Below are positions 7,752-15,983 of a stretch of DNA of 27,640 nt, piece by piece (within the stretch, counting starts at the first letter, position 1; the number at the start of each line of letters is the position of its first letter). A model generated the notes under the pieces. It was given only the letters and a program-made list of their open reading frames with translations. It was not told the DNA's origin and searched no databases. The position numbers and the translations under genes are program-made. Origin of the DNA: a virus; IMG/VR virus record IMGVR_UViG_3300009151_000302, positions 1 to 27,640 of that record; one strand, 5' to 3'.

Positions 7752-10700
7752 ATGAAAATTATTAACATTATACCAAATACGCAATCTATATTTGAAGCAA
7801 AGGTTATCGGTGATTATCACCGAGGCATGTATAATGATGATGACGATGATGATGACGATAGCAGTTCATCGGGCTACAAACGTCGTATGCCACTCGGTAG
7901 TATACTGAATAAACATAAAAAATCTAGAAAAAAGAACGTTTCTTTACCCAGTAATACACCCCCAATCAGGTATGATTTGCCAGATTGGGACGCTGTGTTT
8001 GTTTTCACAGGGCATTTTAGAGATAGAATAGCAGAGCGCCATATCAATTATAATTTTATGGTAGATGAATTGTCTAACATTTTAGAAAAACACAAAGATA
8101 CTATTCAAAGTTTGCCAGATGATGAAGAATTCGTAATACGTGATAGATTCAGATTTAACAGTATAATTGTTGTACACCGTAATGATGATGGTAGTTCTAC
8201 ATATTATGCTGTAACTATGTTACCAGCCACCAAAGCACGTAGCACTTTTGAAAAATTCAAATATGTGTTTAACGAATCAGATGATAGACATCCAATTAAA
8301 CTAGGTGATCTTGTTACTATGTCAAAAGGCATGGAAGATGCCGATTTTTGGATAGAATATCGCGGCAGTATTAATACAGTTGGTAAACCCAGTAAAGAAT
8401 ACGGTCCGCATAAACTTGGTATAAAAGTCACAGCAACTGATCGATTGGATCCAAAATATTTGTACTATATGTTTATGCATTTGCATAACCAAGGGCAGTT
8501 TGCAAAAATAGCCAACGGTACAACCAATCTAGTTAATATAAGAATACGCGACATTGCTAATATACCATTGGCAATGTCAGAATCTATTGCAGAAAATGAT
8601 GACGAACCGGTCAGGATAACGCTGCGAGGCTTTCCTAAAAGTCCAGACGATAGGCCGGAAGCAAGTGCTGCCAAGCGATGGATAGATCATCTGTATGCAA
8701 CTCTGCCTACCAATCCGTTAAATCCAGACCAACTAGCACTGGTATACGGCGAAGGTGCAAATCAACAGATAGCACTGTTTGAGTTAGAACCAGTAAAGGG
8801 CGATCCAAAAACTGTCTATGTCAAGTGGTTCCAAGCATACCCAATGCGTCAGGGTGTAGGTACTAGAGCCATGAAAGAGTTGCAGGACATGGCAGGCAAA
8901 GCAGGTCTTAAACTGAACTTGATCAGCTGGAATCACGGTAAGGTACCAAGACGTGCGCTAGACAAGTTCTACAAAAAAGTGGGATTCAAACCCAGTTCTG
9001 GTAAACTAAGTGGTCTAACCTGGGATCCACTAAGTGAAACGGACGCTGTGACATTTGCAGGCAAAGATCCAAGAGAATTTACATCACCCAATGGTGGCAA
9101 AGCAGCAATGGTCATAGTTACTGCACAGGGATCGCGCTATCTTATAACAGATGATGGTATGGTGCTGCGCCATAAGTCTGCACATGCCAACACAGGCGGC
9201 GATGATCAAGGCCTTAAAAATTGGTCACAGCACATAGAATTTTATGATCCCAGTGAAAAAGTAGGCGGTACTACATTCCCGTTAGCAGTGTCTGCGGCTG
9301 TGAGTAAAAATCTACCAGTTGCATTAAGCAAAACACCCGATGGACTTCGTGCGCTGGCAATTTTAGACAATGGCAAGTGGCGTGTGGCTAAAATCAGTGA
9401 TGTATTCAAACATGTTGCAAAAGATGATGTGCCGATTGCTGGCAAGTACAGCACAAGTCCCAAACTGCATTGGCATACCATGGATTACGATATCAACAGC
9501 AAAGGTATGCTGTCTAGAGTACACCCTGGCAGTCCAGTGTCACACGGTGCTGTAATCAAGCATGCGGTAAACGAAAACGATGACGACTATGGTGTCGATG
9601 ACACACCCGACATAAAAGGTGCTAAAAAATGCATACAAGATGTCAAACGTGATTTTGATTCGTTGGGCGAATTGCCTGTTAATGGTTTACTAAGTGATTT
9701 GCAATATCGTTACAATTTAGACAATGCAACTATCGGCAAGTTGATAGAACCTATTAAATCAGACATCGTTGTCTATATAAACACCATGTTAAATCAAGGC
9801 GGTCATCCTGTATACGGCGCAGTACGACGTATATATAAACTATTCCAATACGATATTGCGTGGCCGGAACTGTATAGTATACTGAATATGCATAGGCGGC
9901 ATATTATAAAATACATGTTAGACAAAATTAAAGTCAATGACATTGGTGTAGTTCAAGAACAACTTCGACATTTAAAAGAAATGGGTATAGATTGGCCGGA
10001 ACTAGTTACTATACGTAACAGCGTAGTACCCAACAACCTTATAGCAGAAGTAGGACCTGCCATTGACAATGTATACGGTCTTGGTGCAGTTGGCATAAGT
10101 GGTAATATCAACTATATGGGTCTTAGAGTATATGTAAAACCCAGTGTGTTTTTGAAACTTGCAGCCCGTCATCCTGATATGCAAACGGATTACATTCAGC
10201 AACACATGTCCGGCGGTAAAGCCATAGGTGCACCGTTTCTTGATATAAATATTCCCAGTGAATGGATAGATAAATCTTCTAGACATGATCAAGTGGCAGA
10301 AGGCGATTTGACCGAACCTGCCATGGTTATTGGGCATGAAGGTCGTCATCGCATGGCTGCTATCTTAAAAGACTATGGCGATGATCCCATTGAAACACAT
10401 TTGGTGTTTCGTGGACTGCGCCGCCGCCATATCACTGACAACATGATTGAACGACTGAACCAAGATATCGTCAATGAAAACGGTAGATTGTATCAAGGCT
10501 CGTGGTTTAATTTAACTGACGTAGTTACAGAAACTGATGATGACGATATTGATTTTGATACTAATTTTGTAGAACAGGACTTTTTAAAAGATCTACGTAA
10601 CTATGGTATACTTGTTGCAATAACTGATATTTCAAATAAAGCCGAACGCGATGCCAGATTTTATCGCGATACTGCAATATATCATGACACTGTGATAGAC

Positions 10701-11000
10701 CACAAATCATTAATAATCAGGGAACTACTAAAACGTATGAGTGCAGCAACAAGTCATACTGAGTTTCTTGTCATTGACGACTCTATTGCGTATCTAACTA
10801 AAAAGCTAAAATTAAATTGGCCAGAGTTAAACATAATAAGACAGAGCTGCAAAGCTCATGTAGCAGCATTACCGGACGATCATCCAGGATACGACGAGTT
10901 AGATGAAAAATGGAGCAAAAAATACAAAAACAGTATAAACTGTTCCAATCCCAAGGGATTCAGTCAACGTGCGCATTGTGCTGGTAAGAAAAAAAGATAA
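7752..11000 (+). CDS. 1082-residue mosaic polyprotein (HsdS-like, GNAT, WPEL and other phage domains)
   Basis: Reading order: leader to I-F-E15; acidic run D29-36; a domain with GHFRDRIAER and AVTM (about 80-160), of a kind found in T4-like phages; an HsdS/target-recognition-like domain (180-272: DLVTMSKGMEDADFW, YLYYMFMHLHNQG, LVNIRIRDIANIPL); a GNAT acetyltransferase-like domain (285-425: QGVGTRAM for acetyl-CoA, KFYKKVGFK at the end); a phage domain with SRYLITDDGMVLR and HANTGG (430-600); two WPEL units (W704, W748); a domain with LRVYVKPSVFLKLA, GHEGRHRMAAI and GLRRRHIT (775-920); a third WPEL unit (W1023); and a Cys/basic tail NCSNPKGFSQRAHCAG. L/I/V/M-x-E sites at 15, 277, 281, 429, 609, 766 and 927 separate the domains. 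No full restriction system is present, so the HsdS part is not a restriction subunit here. Probably a virion cargo polyprotein (inference). Confidence 0.87.
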   Translation: MKIINIIPNTQSIFEAKVIGDYHRGMYNDDDDDDDDSSSSGYKRRMPLGSILNKHKKSRKKNVSLPSNTPPIRYDLPDWDAVFVFTGHFRDRIAERHINYNFMVDELSNILEKHKDTIQSLPDDEEFVIRDRFRFNSIIVVHRNDDGSSTYYAVTMLPATKARSTFEKFKYVFNESDDRHPIKLGDLVTMSKGMEDADFWIEYRGSINTVGKPSKEYGPHKLGIKVTATDRLDPKYLYYMFMHLHNQGQFAKIANGTTNLVNIRIRDIANIPLAMSESIAENDDEPVRITLRGFPKSPDDRPEASAAKRWIDHLYATLPTNPLNPDQLALVYGEGANQQIALFELEPVKGDPKTVYVKWFQAYPMRQGVGTRAMKELQDMAGKAGLKLNLISWNHGKVPRRALDKFYKKVGFKPSSGKLSGLTWDPLSETDAVTFAGKDPREFTSPNGGKAAMVIVTAQGSRYLITDDGMVLRHKSAHANTGGDDQGLKNWSQHIEFYDPSEKVGGTTFPLAVSAAVSKNLPVALSKTPDGLRALAILDNGKWRVAKISDVFKHVAKDDVPIAGKYSTSPKLHWHTMDYDINSKGMLSRVHPGSPVSHGAVIKHAVNENDDDYGVDDTPDIKGAKKCIQDVKRDFDSLGELPVNGLLSDLQYRYNLDNATIGKLIEPIKSDIVVYINTMLNQGGHPVYGAVRRIYKLFQYDIAWPELYSILNMHRRHIIKYMLDKIKVNDIGVVQEQLRHLKEMGIDWPELVTIRNSVVPNNLIAEVGPAIDNVYGLGAVGISGNINYMGLRVYVKPSVFLKLAARHPDMQTDYIQQHMSGGKAIGAPFLDINIPSEWIDKSSRHDQVAEGDLTEPAMVIGHEGRHRMAAILKDYGDDPIETHLVFRGLRRRHITDNMIERLNQDIVNENGRLYQGSWFNLTDVVTETDDDDIDFDTNFVEQDFLKDLRNYGILVAITDISNKAERDARFYRDTAIYHDTVIDHKSLIIRELLKRMSAATSHTEFLVIDDSIAYLTKKLKLNWPELNIIRQSCKAHVAALPDDHPGYDELDEKWSKKYKNSINCSNPKGFSQRAHCAGKKKR
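7836..7871 (+). repeat. GAT/GAC trinucleotide run coding eight Asp, then four Ser
   Basis: A run of GAT/GAC codons encodes D29-D36, followed by Ser codons. This is an acidic linker just after the leader, with a chance of length variation between relatives. Confidence 0.85.
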
Positions 11001-11013
11001 AGGGAAAACAAAG

Positions 11014-11658
11014 ATGAAAATAAGTGATCTCGTTTACAATGCCAGCATCGACGATGTTAACGAAAGTAAATCTAAATCTATGAGTCGTGCTGCCAAAGGC
11101 AATGAGAAATACGGCAAAGACGGTATGAAAGCTTTGGCCAAAGCAGGACGTGACGGCGCCAGCGAAGAAAAGTTAGACGCAATACGCGACAAATATGACA
11201 ATTATAATGAAAGCACGGATGCACTGAATAGAATACTACAACTCAGCGGAGTAGAATTAACAGAATCATTGACGCCGGATCAGCAGTTCAATATGATTGA
11301 AGAATTAGTAGAACATTTGGCCGCAGAACATGGCGTGGATCCAGATGCGATCTGGGAAGATTTCGAAACTGTAGATGACTATGAACTATATGAAAGTGCA
11401 GCATGGCATCGTAAAGAAGGCAAGAACAAAAAAGGCGGTTTAAATGCCAAAGGTGTAGCCAGCTATCGCAGAGAACACCCTGGTAGTAAATTACAAACCG
11501 CAGTAACTACCAAACCTAGCAAATTAAAGAAAGGCAGCAAAGCTGCTAAACGTAGAAAAAGCTTTTGTGCTAGAATGTCCGGTGTTAAAGGACCAATGAA
11601 AAAACCAAACGGTAAACCAACTCGCAAGGCGTTGGCCCTACGCAAATGGAACTGCTGA
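11014..11658 (+). CDS. Leader-bearing phage protein with basic C-terminal SFCARM...LALRKWNC domain
   Basis: 214 residues from ATG 11014, chosen because AGGGA lies about 9 nt upstream and the product begins MKISDLVYNA like its neighbours. The alternative reading from 10969 would start inside the previous gene. Residues about 25-63 are a short phage domain (RAAKGNEKYGKDGMKALAKAG). Residues 85-125 are an acidic helical segment. Residues 130-214 are a strongly basic domain with GGLNAKGVASYRREHPGSK, KRRKSFCARM and a C-terminal RKALALRKWNC. I associate this with a DUF widespread in T4-like phages. E-sites V-N-E17, L-T-E84 and L-Y-E127 lie between the segments. The basic domain suggests DNA binding or DNA packing within the head, not proven. 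Confidence 0.87.
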   Translation: MKISDLVYNASIDDVNESKSKSMSRAAKGNEKYGKDGMKALAKAGRDGASEEKLDAIRDKYDNYNESTDALNRILQLSGVELTESLTPDQQFNMIEELVEHLAAEHGVDPDAIWEDFETVDDYELYESAAWHRKEGKNKKGGLNAKGVASYRREHPGSKLQTAVTTKPSKLKKGSKAAKRRKSFCARMSGVKGPMKKPNGKPTRKALALRKWNC

Positions 11659-11659
11659 T

Positions 11660-12391
11660 ATGAAAATTAATGAACTAGTAATAGAAGCTGTAAAGCAACG
11701 TTTAGATCCAAAATGTTGGAAGGGCAAACACAAAGAAGGCACCAAAATCAAAGGCGGTGTTAGAGTTAATAACTGTGTGCCCAACGAAAGTATAGAAGAA
11801 AGCAAAGTTAAACCCAGTGCAAAATACTTAAAACTAGCTGATGCACTGGAAGATTATGCCAATAAGCATATTCCCAAGTCGCAGCCGGGCTTTGGCGATT
11901 TCATGTACCATGCTGAATTAATACGCAAGGGCCATCAAGATGTGCATAAACAAGATTTAAACACTGTGCAACAGAAGTATCGCAAAACTATGGGCGATAT
12001 GATAAAACAACATCTTGATGAGACTCGTATCAGCGAAGGTCTTACTTACAATGATCCTGTATCAAAGTGGATAGCAGTGTTCAAAGCCAGCACACATCCA
12101 AAGTTTAAAGGAAAGACAGCTGAGCAGCGTGAGAAGATGGCACGTATGGCACAGTACAAAGCTGTGCAAAACAAAAAACCGTTATCAGAAAGCAAGAAGC
12201 GTAAGGCTAAGACACTTATAGACGGTATGATTAAATCCCTAATCAAGCAAGGCCGCACACATGATGAAGCTGTAGCTGATCTCAAACGACAAGTTGATTC
12301 ACGTTTTTATGAGCATATAGATGCGTTAGCTGCTATGATAACAGAGCACGAATCTAATGCGGATTCTATTAACGATCAACGAGGTAGATAA
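11660..12391 (+). CDS. Leader-bearing phage protein with DPKCWKG...RVNNCVP domain
   Basis: 243 residues. ATG 11660 follows the previous stop by one base. The start MKINELVIEA is close to the capsid-targeting peptides of T4 internal proteins. Residues 14-42 are a compact basic domain with two Cys (DPKCWKG, then GGVRVNNCVP), which I know as a frequent element of phages in this group. Residues 50-120 are helical. Residues 127-172 are another recurring phage domain (DPVSKWIAVF, PKFKGKTAEQREKMA). Residues 180-230 are a helical region with KTLIDGMIKSLIKQGRTHDEAV. V-I-E9, I-E-E47, I-S-E126, L-S-E177 and I-T-E229 sit between these blocks. Function is unknown. It overlaps the next gene by 35 nt if that gene starts at 12357. 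Confidence 0.86.
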   Translation: MKINELVIEAVKQRLDPKCWKGKHKEGTKIKGGVRVNNCVPNESIEESKVKPSAKYLKLADALEDYANKHIPKSQPGFGDFMYHAELIRKGHQDVHKQDLNTVQQKYRKTMGDMIKQHLDETRISEGLTYNDPVSKWIAVFKASTHPKFKGKTAEQREKMARMAQYKAVQNKKPLSESKKRKAKTLIDGMIKSLIKQGRTHDEAVADLKRQVDSRFYEHIDALAAMITEHESNADSINDQRGR

Positions 12392-13778
12392 CAACATGTC
12401 TGGTCATGTGTATAAACCAAAACAACCTGTAACAGAAACATTTGATCAACCATACAAATCCAAATGGGAAAACAGTGAGTATGGCGATGTTGATCTGTTG
12501 ACTAAGTTACCGGATGGCACAAATTTAAGTATCATGTTCAACCATGAAGGCGACGACGAATGGCAAGTTGAATTCTATAGAGACAACAGCCAAGCAGTAA
12601 CCGGCCAAGGCGATGCACAGCGAATATTGGCCACTGTGATAAATGCTGTCCAGAAATTCGTTAAAAAACACAAACCACAGTTAGTGAGATTCTCTGCAAG
12701 CACAGAGTTAGATCCTGGACAGAATAGCGAAAGTAGAGCTAAATTATACGGTAGAATAATTCAGCGTTATGCTAGTGCAATGGGATATGAAGCGTATCAA
12801 GAGGATCACGGCGATCAAGTTACATATGAATTGACACGATTAGAAAATGTAACGGAAAACAGTGCAGATGGCCTAATAAGTGGCAAAGAAATGCTAGACA
12901 TCTTTAAACGCATGCACCATGAACACGGCTTCAACAAGCAGATGGAACGTTGGATTGCCAAACAAACGTGGAGTCTTGATACAATTGAGCCAGAACAATT
13001 GCAAGACATGTACAATGACGACGAAGACACTGATCCGTTTGATAGAACCGTTTGGTTAGACGATGCAGTGGTTACCAAATATGAGCGTATATTGAGTGCA
13101 GGACAATTGGTTAATCCCATCATAATGGGTCTGGATCGCACTGTGATAGATGGTAACCATCGTGCGCAGGCTGCAAAAAACTTGCATGTAAGCATACCAG
13201 GTTATGTACCAGTTAAGAATGATGTAACAGAAAACTTTACAGATGGTAAAGGTCCTGGTCGCCCCGGAGACAGTCGACGCCACGGTATTCCCAAGCACGC
13301 TACATTAGCGCAGCTAGACAAGATCTCACATCAAGGTGGCCGCAAAGGTCAGCTAGCACACTGGCAAGCCAACATGCGCAGAGGTCGTGCAAAGACCAAT
13401 GAAGCCATTGCTCCGCATGGAGACAGTTGGAACGAATTGAATTTGATGAAGATTGGCCAAAAGCCAGCGGCACTGGTAGGCCCACATGAATTTGAAAAAC
13501 TCTACAAGCCAATTATGCGCAAGTATAACTGGATATGGACACATGTCACGGTGCCCAACCCTGATTCGGGACCTCTTGTACTTGGATTTGAACGTTATAT
13601 AATTGGCCAACCTGGCGAACAAGCACGTATTGCTCGTATGCATCATTTGCTTGTACAAATGAACAAAAATCTTAAAAATGGTATCAGACCTGATGCAGAC
13701 TATCATATAGAAATGGGTAGACTGCTGGGATACAGCGATGCTGATATTTCAGAGTTTCTCAAAAAAATAAATCTATAA
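12357..13778 (+). CDS. Mosaic protein with ParB-like domain and three other phage domains
   Basis: 473 residues from ATG 12357 (MRILLTINEV, matching the leader pattern of the neighbours). ATG 12396, 11 nt after GAGG, is an alternative that would lose the leader. Residues 40-163 are a domain common in T4-like phages (YGDVDLLTKLPDG, VTGQGDAQRILATV, KPQLVRFSA). Residues 240-287 have the ParB/sulfiredoxin-like core with GQLVNPIIMG and DGNHRAQAA. ParB-like domains bind CTP or act on DNA, but only this core is visible. Residues 294-345 hold GKGPGRPGDSRRHG and AHWQANMRRGRAK, another recurrent basic phage element. Residues 370-473 end in YHIEMGRLLGYSDADISEFL. I/V-x-E sites at 9, 27, 167 and 292, plus T-N-E at 349, separate the domains. 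A centromere role is not implied. Confidence 0.85.
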   Translation: MRILLTINEVDNNMSGHVYKPKQPVTETFDQPYKSKWENSEYGDVDLLTKLPDGTNLSIMFNHEGDDEWQVEFYRDNSQAVTGQGDAQRILATVINAVQKFVKKHKPQLVRFSASTELDPGQNSESRAKLYGRIIQRYASAMGYEAYQEDHGDQVTYELTRLENVTENSADGLISGKEMLDIFKRMHHEHGFNKQMERWIAKQTWSLDTIEPEQLQDMYNDDEDTDPFDRTVWLDDAVVTKYERILSAGQLVNPIIMGLDRTVIDGNHRAQAAKNLHVSIPGYVPVKNDVTENFTDGKGPGRPGDSRRHGIPKHATLAQLDKISHQGGRKGQLAHWQANMRRGRAKTNEAIAPHGDSWNELNLMKIGQKPAALVGPHEFEKLYKPIMRKYNWIWTHVTVPNPDSGPLVLGFERYIIGQPGEQARIARMHHLLVQMNKNLKNGIRPDADYHIEMGRLLGYSDADISEFLKKINL

Positions 13779-13781
13779 ATT
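13774..13781 (+). promoter_or_regulatory. Degenerate late-promoter-like TATAAATT
   Basis: TATAAATT overlaps the stop codon of the preceding gene and lies about 36 nt before ATG 13817. That distance would suit a late -10 element with a short leader. One mismatch to TATAAATA. Confidence 0.3.
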
Positions 13782-13816
13782 ATTGATACTATCAAAATAG
13801 CAGAGTAAAATTCACT

Positions 13817-14659
13817 ATGACACAAGTACTATTCAGCATGCCATGCCATGAAAGCCATGAAGCAGTTAATATCAACATAGCCAATCTGCGACGATTCAAC
13901 GGATTGCAGCATCAAATTTTGATACATGCAGACGCAGGTTGGAACGATTGGATGGAAGAACGTGTGGATTTTCCCAATGTCTACATCAATCCCATGCGTT
14001 ATCGTACAAACCATGCACACAGCCAAATTGTCACACACATAAGCAACTACTTGAATGCAGTGGAGCGCGGTGTGGATTTTGATTATGTGGCAGTGTTTCA
14101 TACCAGTGAGATGTTTATCAAACGAGGCATGCACGATCATATTGACAAATATGATCACAGCCTTTGGTTCACACCAGAAACACAACCGCATGATCTAAGT
14201 TGGCCACCCTTGGGCAAAGCAGTTGAAATGCGCATGTTCAAGGATCTATTTCCGGCTAATATACTCAGCAACTATCTGGGTAATTTGCTGGAAGGCAGTT
14301 GGTGGAAGCGCGAACTGTTTCAAGAAATTGTAGACTGGACACTGTATCACTATGATTTGGAAGATTTGCAATTGCCATGGGCAGCAGAAGAAGTGTTCTT
14401 TCCAACACTGAGTTGGCACTTGTCTGGTGGTAAAAACTTCACACACCCGTATTGTGCATTCCATCATGAAGATCATTTTATCAAAGATCGTATACTGATA
14501 GATGGTATACGCAATGGCAAAGATGTGACATTCTGGCAACCTCAAAACTTTGTCTATGATTGGAAACCTGTGCCCAGCCAAGGCCTATTCTCTGTCAAAC
14601 GCATCAGCAGAGATTTGGAAGATCCCATACGCATATATCTAAGTTGGCTCAAAGCCTAA
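13817..14659 (+). CDS. Glycosyltransferase-like protein (GT-A type)
   Basis: 280 residues without the leader seen in the flanking genes. The N-terminus is a strand plus Cys/His segment (VLFSMPCHESHEAV). LRRFNG and QILIHADAGWNDW follow, and the donor-site-like block is FDYVAVFHTSEMFIK. A later acidic AAEEVFFPTLSW sits where GT-A enzymes of the core-2/I-branching kind carry their base. Order and spacing resemble that family, but there is no clean DxD motif, so this is moderate evidence. Such enzymes in phages can decorate DNA bases or virion proteins. It stands alone between internal-protein-like genes, which favours modification of a structural protein, but this is a guess. Confidence 0.6.
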   Translation: MTQVLFSMPCHESHEAVNINIANLRRFNGLQHQILIHADAGWNDWMEERVDFPNVYINPMRYRTNHAHSQIVTHISNYLNAVERGVDFDYVAVFHTSEMFIKRGMHDHIDKYDHSLWFTPETQPHDLSWPPLGKAVEMRMFKDLFPANILSNYLGNLLEGSWWKRELFQEIVDWTLYHYDLEDLQLPWAAEEVFFPTLSWHLSGGKNFTHPYCAFHHEDHFIKDRILIDGIRNGKDVTFWQPQNFVYDWKPVPSQGLFSVKRISRDLEDPIRIYLSWLKA

Positions 14660-14694
14660 CACCATACGTTGATGTCTTCAATGTGAATTTCTTT

Positions 14695-14702
14695 AATAAA
14701 TA
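14695..14702 (+). promoter_or_regulatory. NATAAATA late-promoter-like motif
   Basis: AATAAATA followed by CTGAT lies in the 97-nt gap before ATG 14757. This position would give a leader of about 48 nt. The match to the T4-type late element and its downstream CT are good. Confidence 0.5.
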
Positions 14703-14756
14703 CTGATAGACATTTTCAGCTTAGCTGCACACCTCTAATAAGGTAACGTATATACT

Positions 14757-15923
14757 ATGAGATTACTAGATATTTTTGAGTCGTTTTATTTGTTAGAAGA
14801 CCTAGAAGGGCAAAAAGCTCAGCGTGGTCAGTTTCTCAAAGACAAGTATGGCAAAGATTTTAAAGGCTTGCCTGGCTATGGGCCGGACGACTTAGACAAG
14901 CTGATTGAAAAGATCGGCGAAGTTGATCCCACTCGTAACGGTGCTTACATGCAGTGGATTGGACGATTGGCACTGACAAAGCCGGGTGAGAATCGCACAG
15001 AAGATTTGGACCGTGTGGGACAGGACTTGCAGAACTTCGAACAGTTCAAAGCACGTATTGCCAACAAAGATATCAACGCTTACAAAAGCTTTAACCAGCT
15101 CTACGATATAACTGAGCCGTTTACTAGACCACAAGAAAAAACAAAAGACGACAAGGCCAAAGACAAAGAAGCGGCAGAAATTGCCAAGCTGAAAAATGAA
15201 ATCATCACAGTCTACAACGGCCCAGAAGGCTGGATACGTATTCCCAAAACACAAGCTGCTGCTACATACCTTGGCAAGGGTACACGTTGGTGTACTGCTG
15301 CTACTGGCAACAACATGTTCAACCATTATAACCGAGATGACAACCTATTTGTTGTACACGATAAAGCACAATCAAAAGTGTATAGAGAATTTATGGCGAA
15401 CCCTGCCAATGCCGGTAAGCCAAAGCCTCACAACGGCATGTATCAGTTGCACATTGAAAGTGGTCAGTTTGCATCAGACGACGACCGCAATCAGGGTACT
15501 AGCTCAGTGCCGCCGTGGGCAAGAACTCCTATACTTGAATATTACAAAGCCAACAATCCAAATCTATCATGGAAACAGATAATGACACTGAGTACATTCG
15601 GCGATGAAAATCTCGCAGTTGGTACAAAGCATGAAGGTGTTATAAATCTGTTCAGCTTGTTTGATGCAATTGAACAACAAGATTATAAGAAAATACTGTA
15701 CTGTGCAGCCAGCTTGCCTAATTTCAATATAGAATCTACACCAGACTATGCTGAAGAAATGGACAAATACAAAGCAAACTATATAAAAGACATGCTGACC
15801 AATCTTAATAAAGGTCCAGACGGCTACGCAGATGTAAATGCCATGCTGTCGCAACTTGAAAGTTTTGGAATGCCATGGCCTGAACTAAAACCCATTCGCG
15901 CTAAATTAAACGCTGTAATTTAA
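14757..15923 (+). CDS. WCTA-motif phage protein with a C-terminal WPEL module
   Basis: 388 residues. The start MRLLDIFESF is a leader with I-F-E8 and is nearly identical to that of the 5865 gene. Residues 20-125 are helical. A charged Lys/Asp/Glu linker (125-145) leads to a domain (150-245) with VYNGPEGWIRIPK, GTRWCTAATGN (175-185), HYNRDDNLFVVHD and YQLHIESGQFASDDD. Domains with this W-C-T-A pattern occur in large myoviruses; their activity is unknown to me. Cys179 and nearby His/Asp residues make an enzymatic role thinkable. The last 85 residues are a WPEL unit ending MPWPELKPIRAKL (W374). The gene is preceded by a late-promoter-like motif and followed by a hairpin. Confidence 0.86.
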   Translation: MRLLDIFESFYLLEDLEGQKAQRGQFLKDKYGKDFKGLPGYGPDDLDKLIEKIGEVDPTRNGAYMQWIGRLALTKPGENRTEDLDRVGQDLQNFEQFKARIANKDINAYKSFNQLYDITEPFTRPQEKTKDDKAKDKEAAEIAKLKNEIITVYNGPEGWIRIPKTQAAATYLGKGTRWCTAATGNNMFNHYNRDDNLFVVHDKAQSKVYREFMANPANAGKPKPHNGMYQLHIESGQFASDDDRNQGTSSVPPWARTPILEYYKANNPNLSWKQIMTLSTFGDENLAVGTKHEGVINLFSLFDAIEQQDYKKILYCAASLPNFNIESTPDYAEEMDKYKANYIKDMLTNLNKGPDGYADVNAMLSQLESFGMPWPELKPIRAKLNAVI

Positions 15924-15935
15924 TCGTACTGCAAC

Positions 15936-15963
15936 ACGCCCTTGTATTAGTTTACAAGGGCGT
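15936..15963 (+). terminator. Strong hairpin after the WCTA gene
   Basis: ACGCCCTTGTA and TACAAGGGCGT form an 11-bp perfect stem with a 6-nt loop, 12 nt after the stop. It is not followed by a T-run. It may end or protect the transcript before the next late-promoter-like motif at 15984. Confidence 0.5.
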
Positions 15964-15983
15964 TGTCATGACATCTATATAGC

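Noticed and set aside
7752-8600. A type I restriction-modification locus, from the HsdS-like domain
   Set aside because: No HsdM or HsdR genes are present and the domain is embedded in a mosaic chain; it is a phage domain of similar fold.
10244-10251. Perfect TATAAATA inside the 7752 gene
   Set aside because: It is inside the coding sequence (codons for D-I-N-I) and over 700 nt before the next gene, so likely chance, although an internal late start cannot be excluded.
12357-13778. A plasmid-type partition system, from the ParB-like domain
   Set aside because: No ParA, no centromere-like repeats and no helix-turn-helix are seen.
15196-15582. Second + strand frame inside the WCTA gene
   Set aside because: Lies wholly within a domain-bearing gene in another frame and has no start signal.
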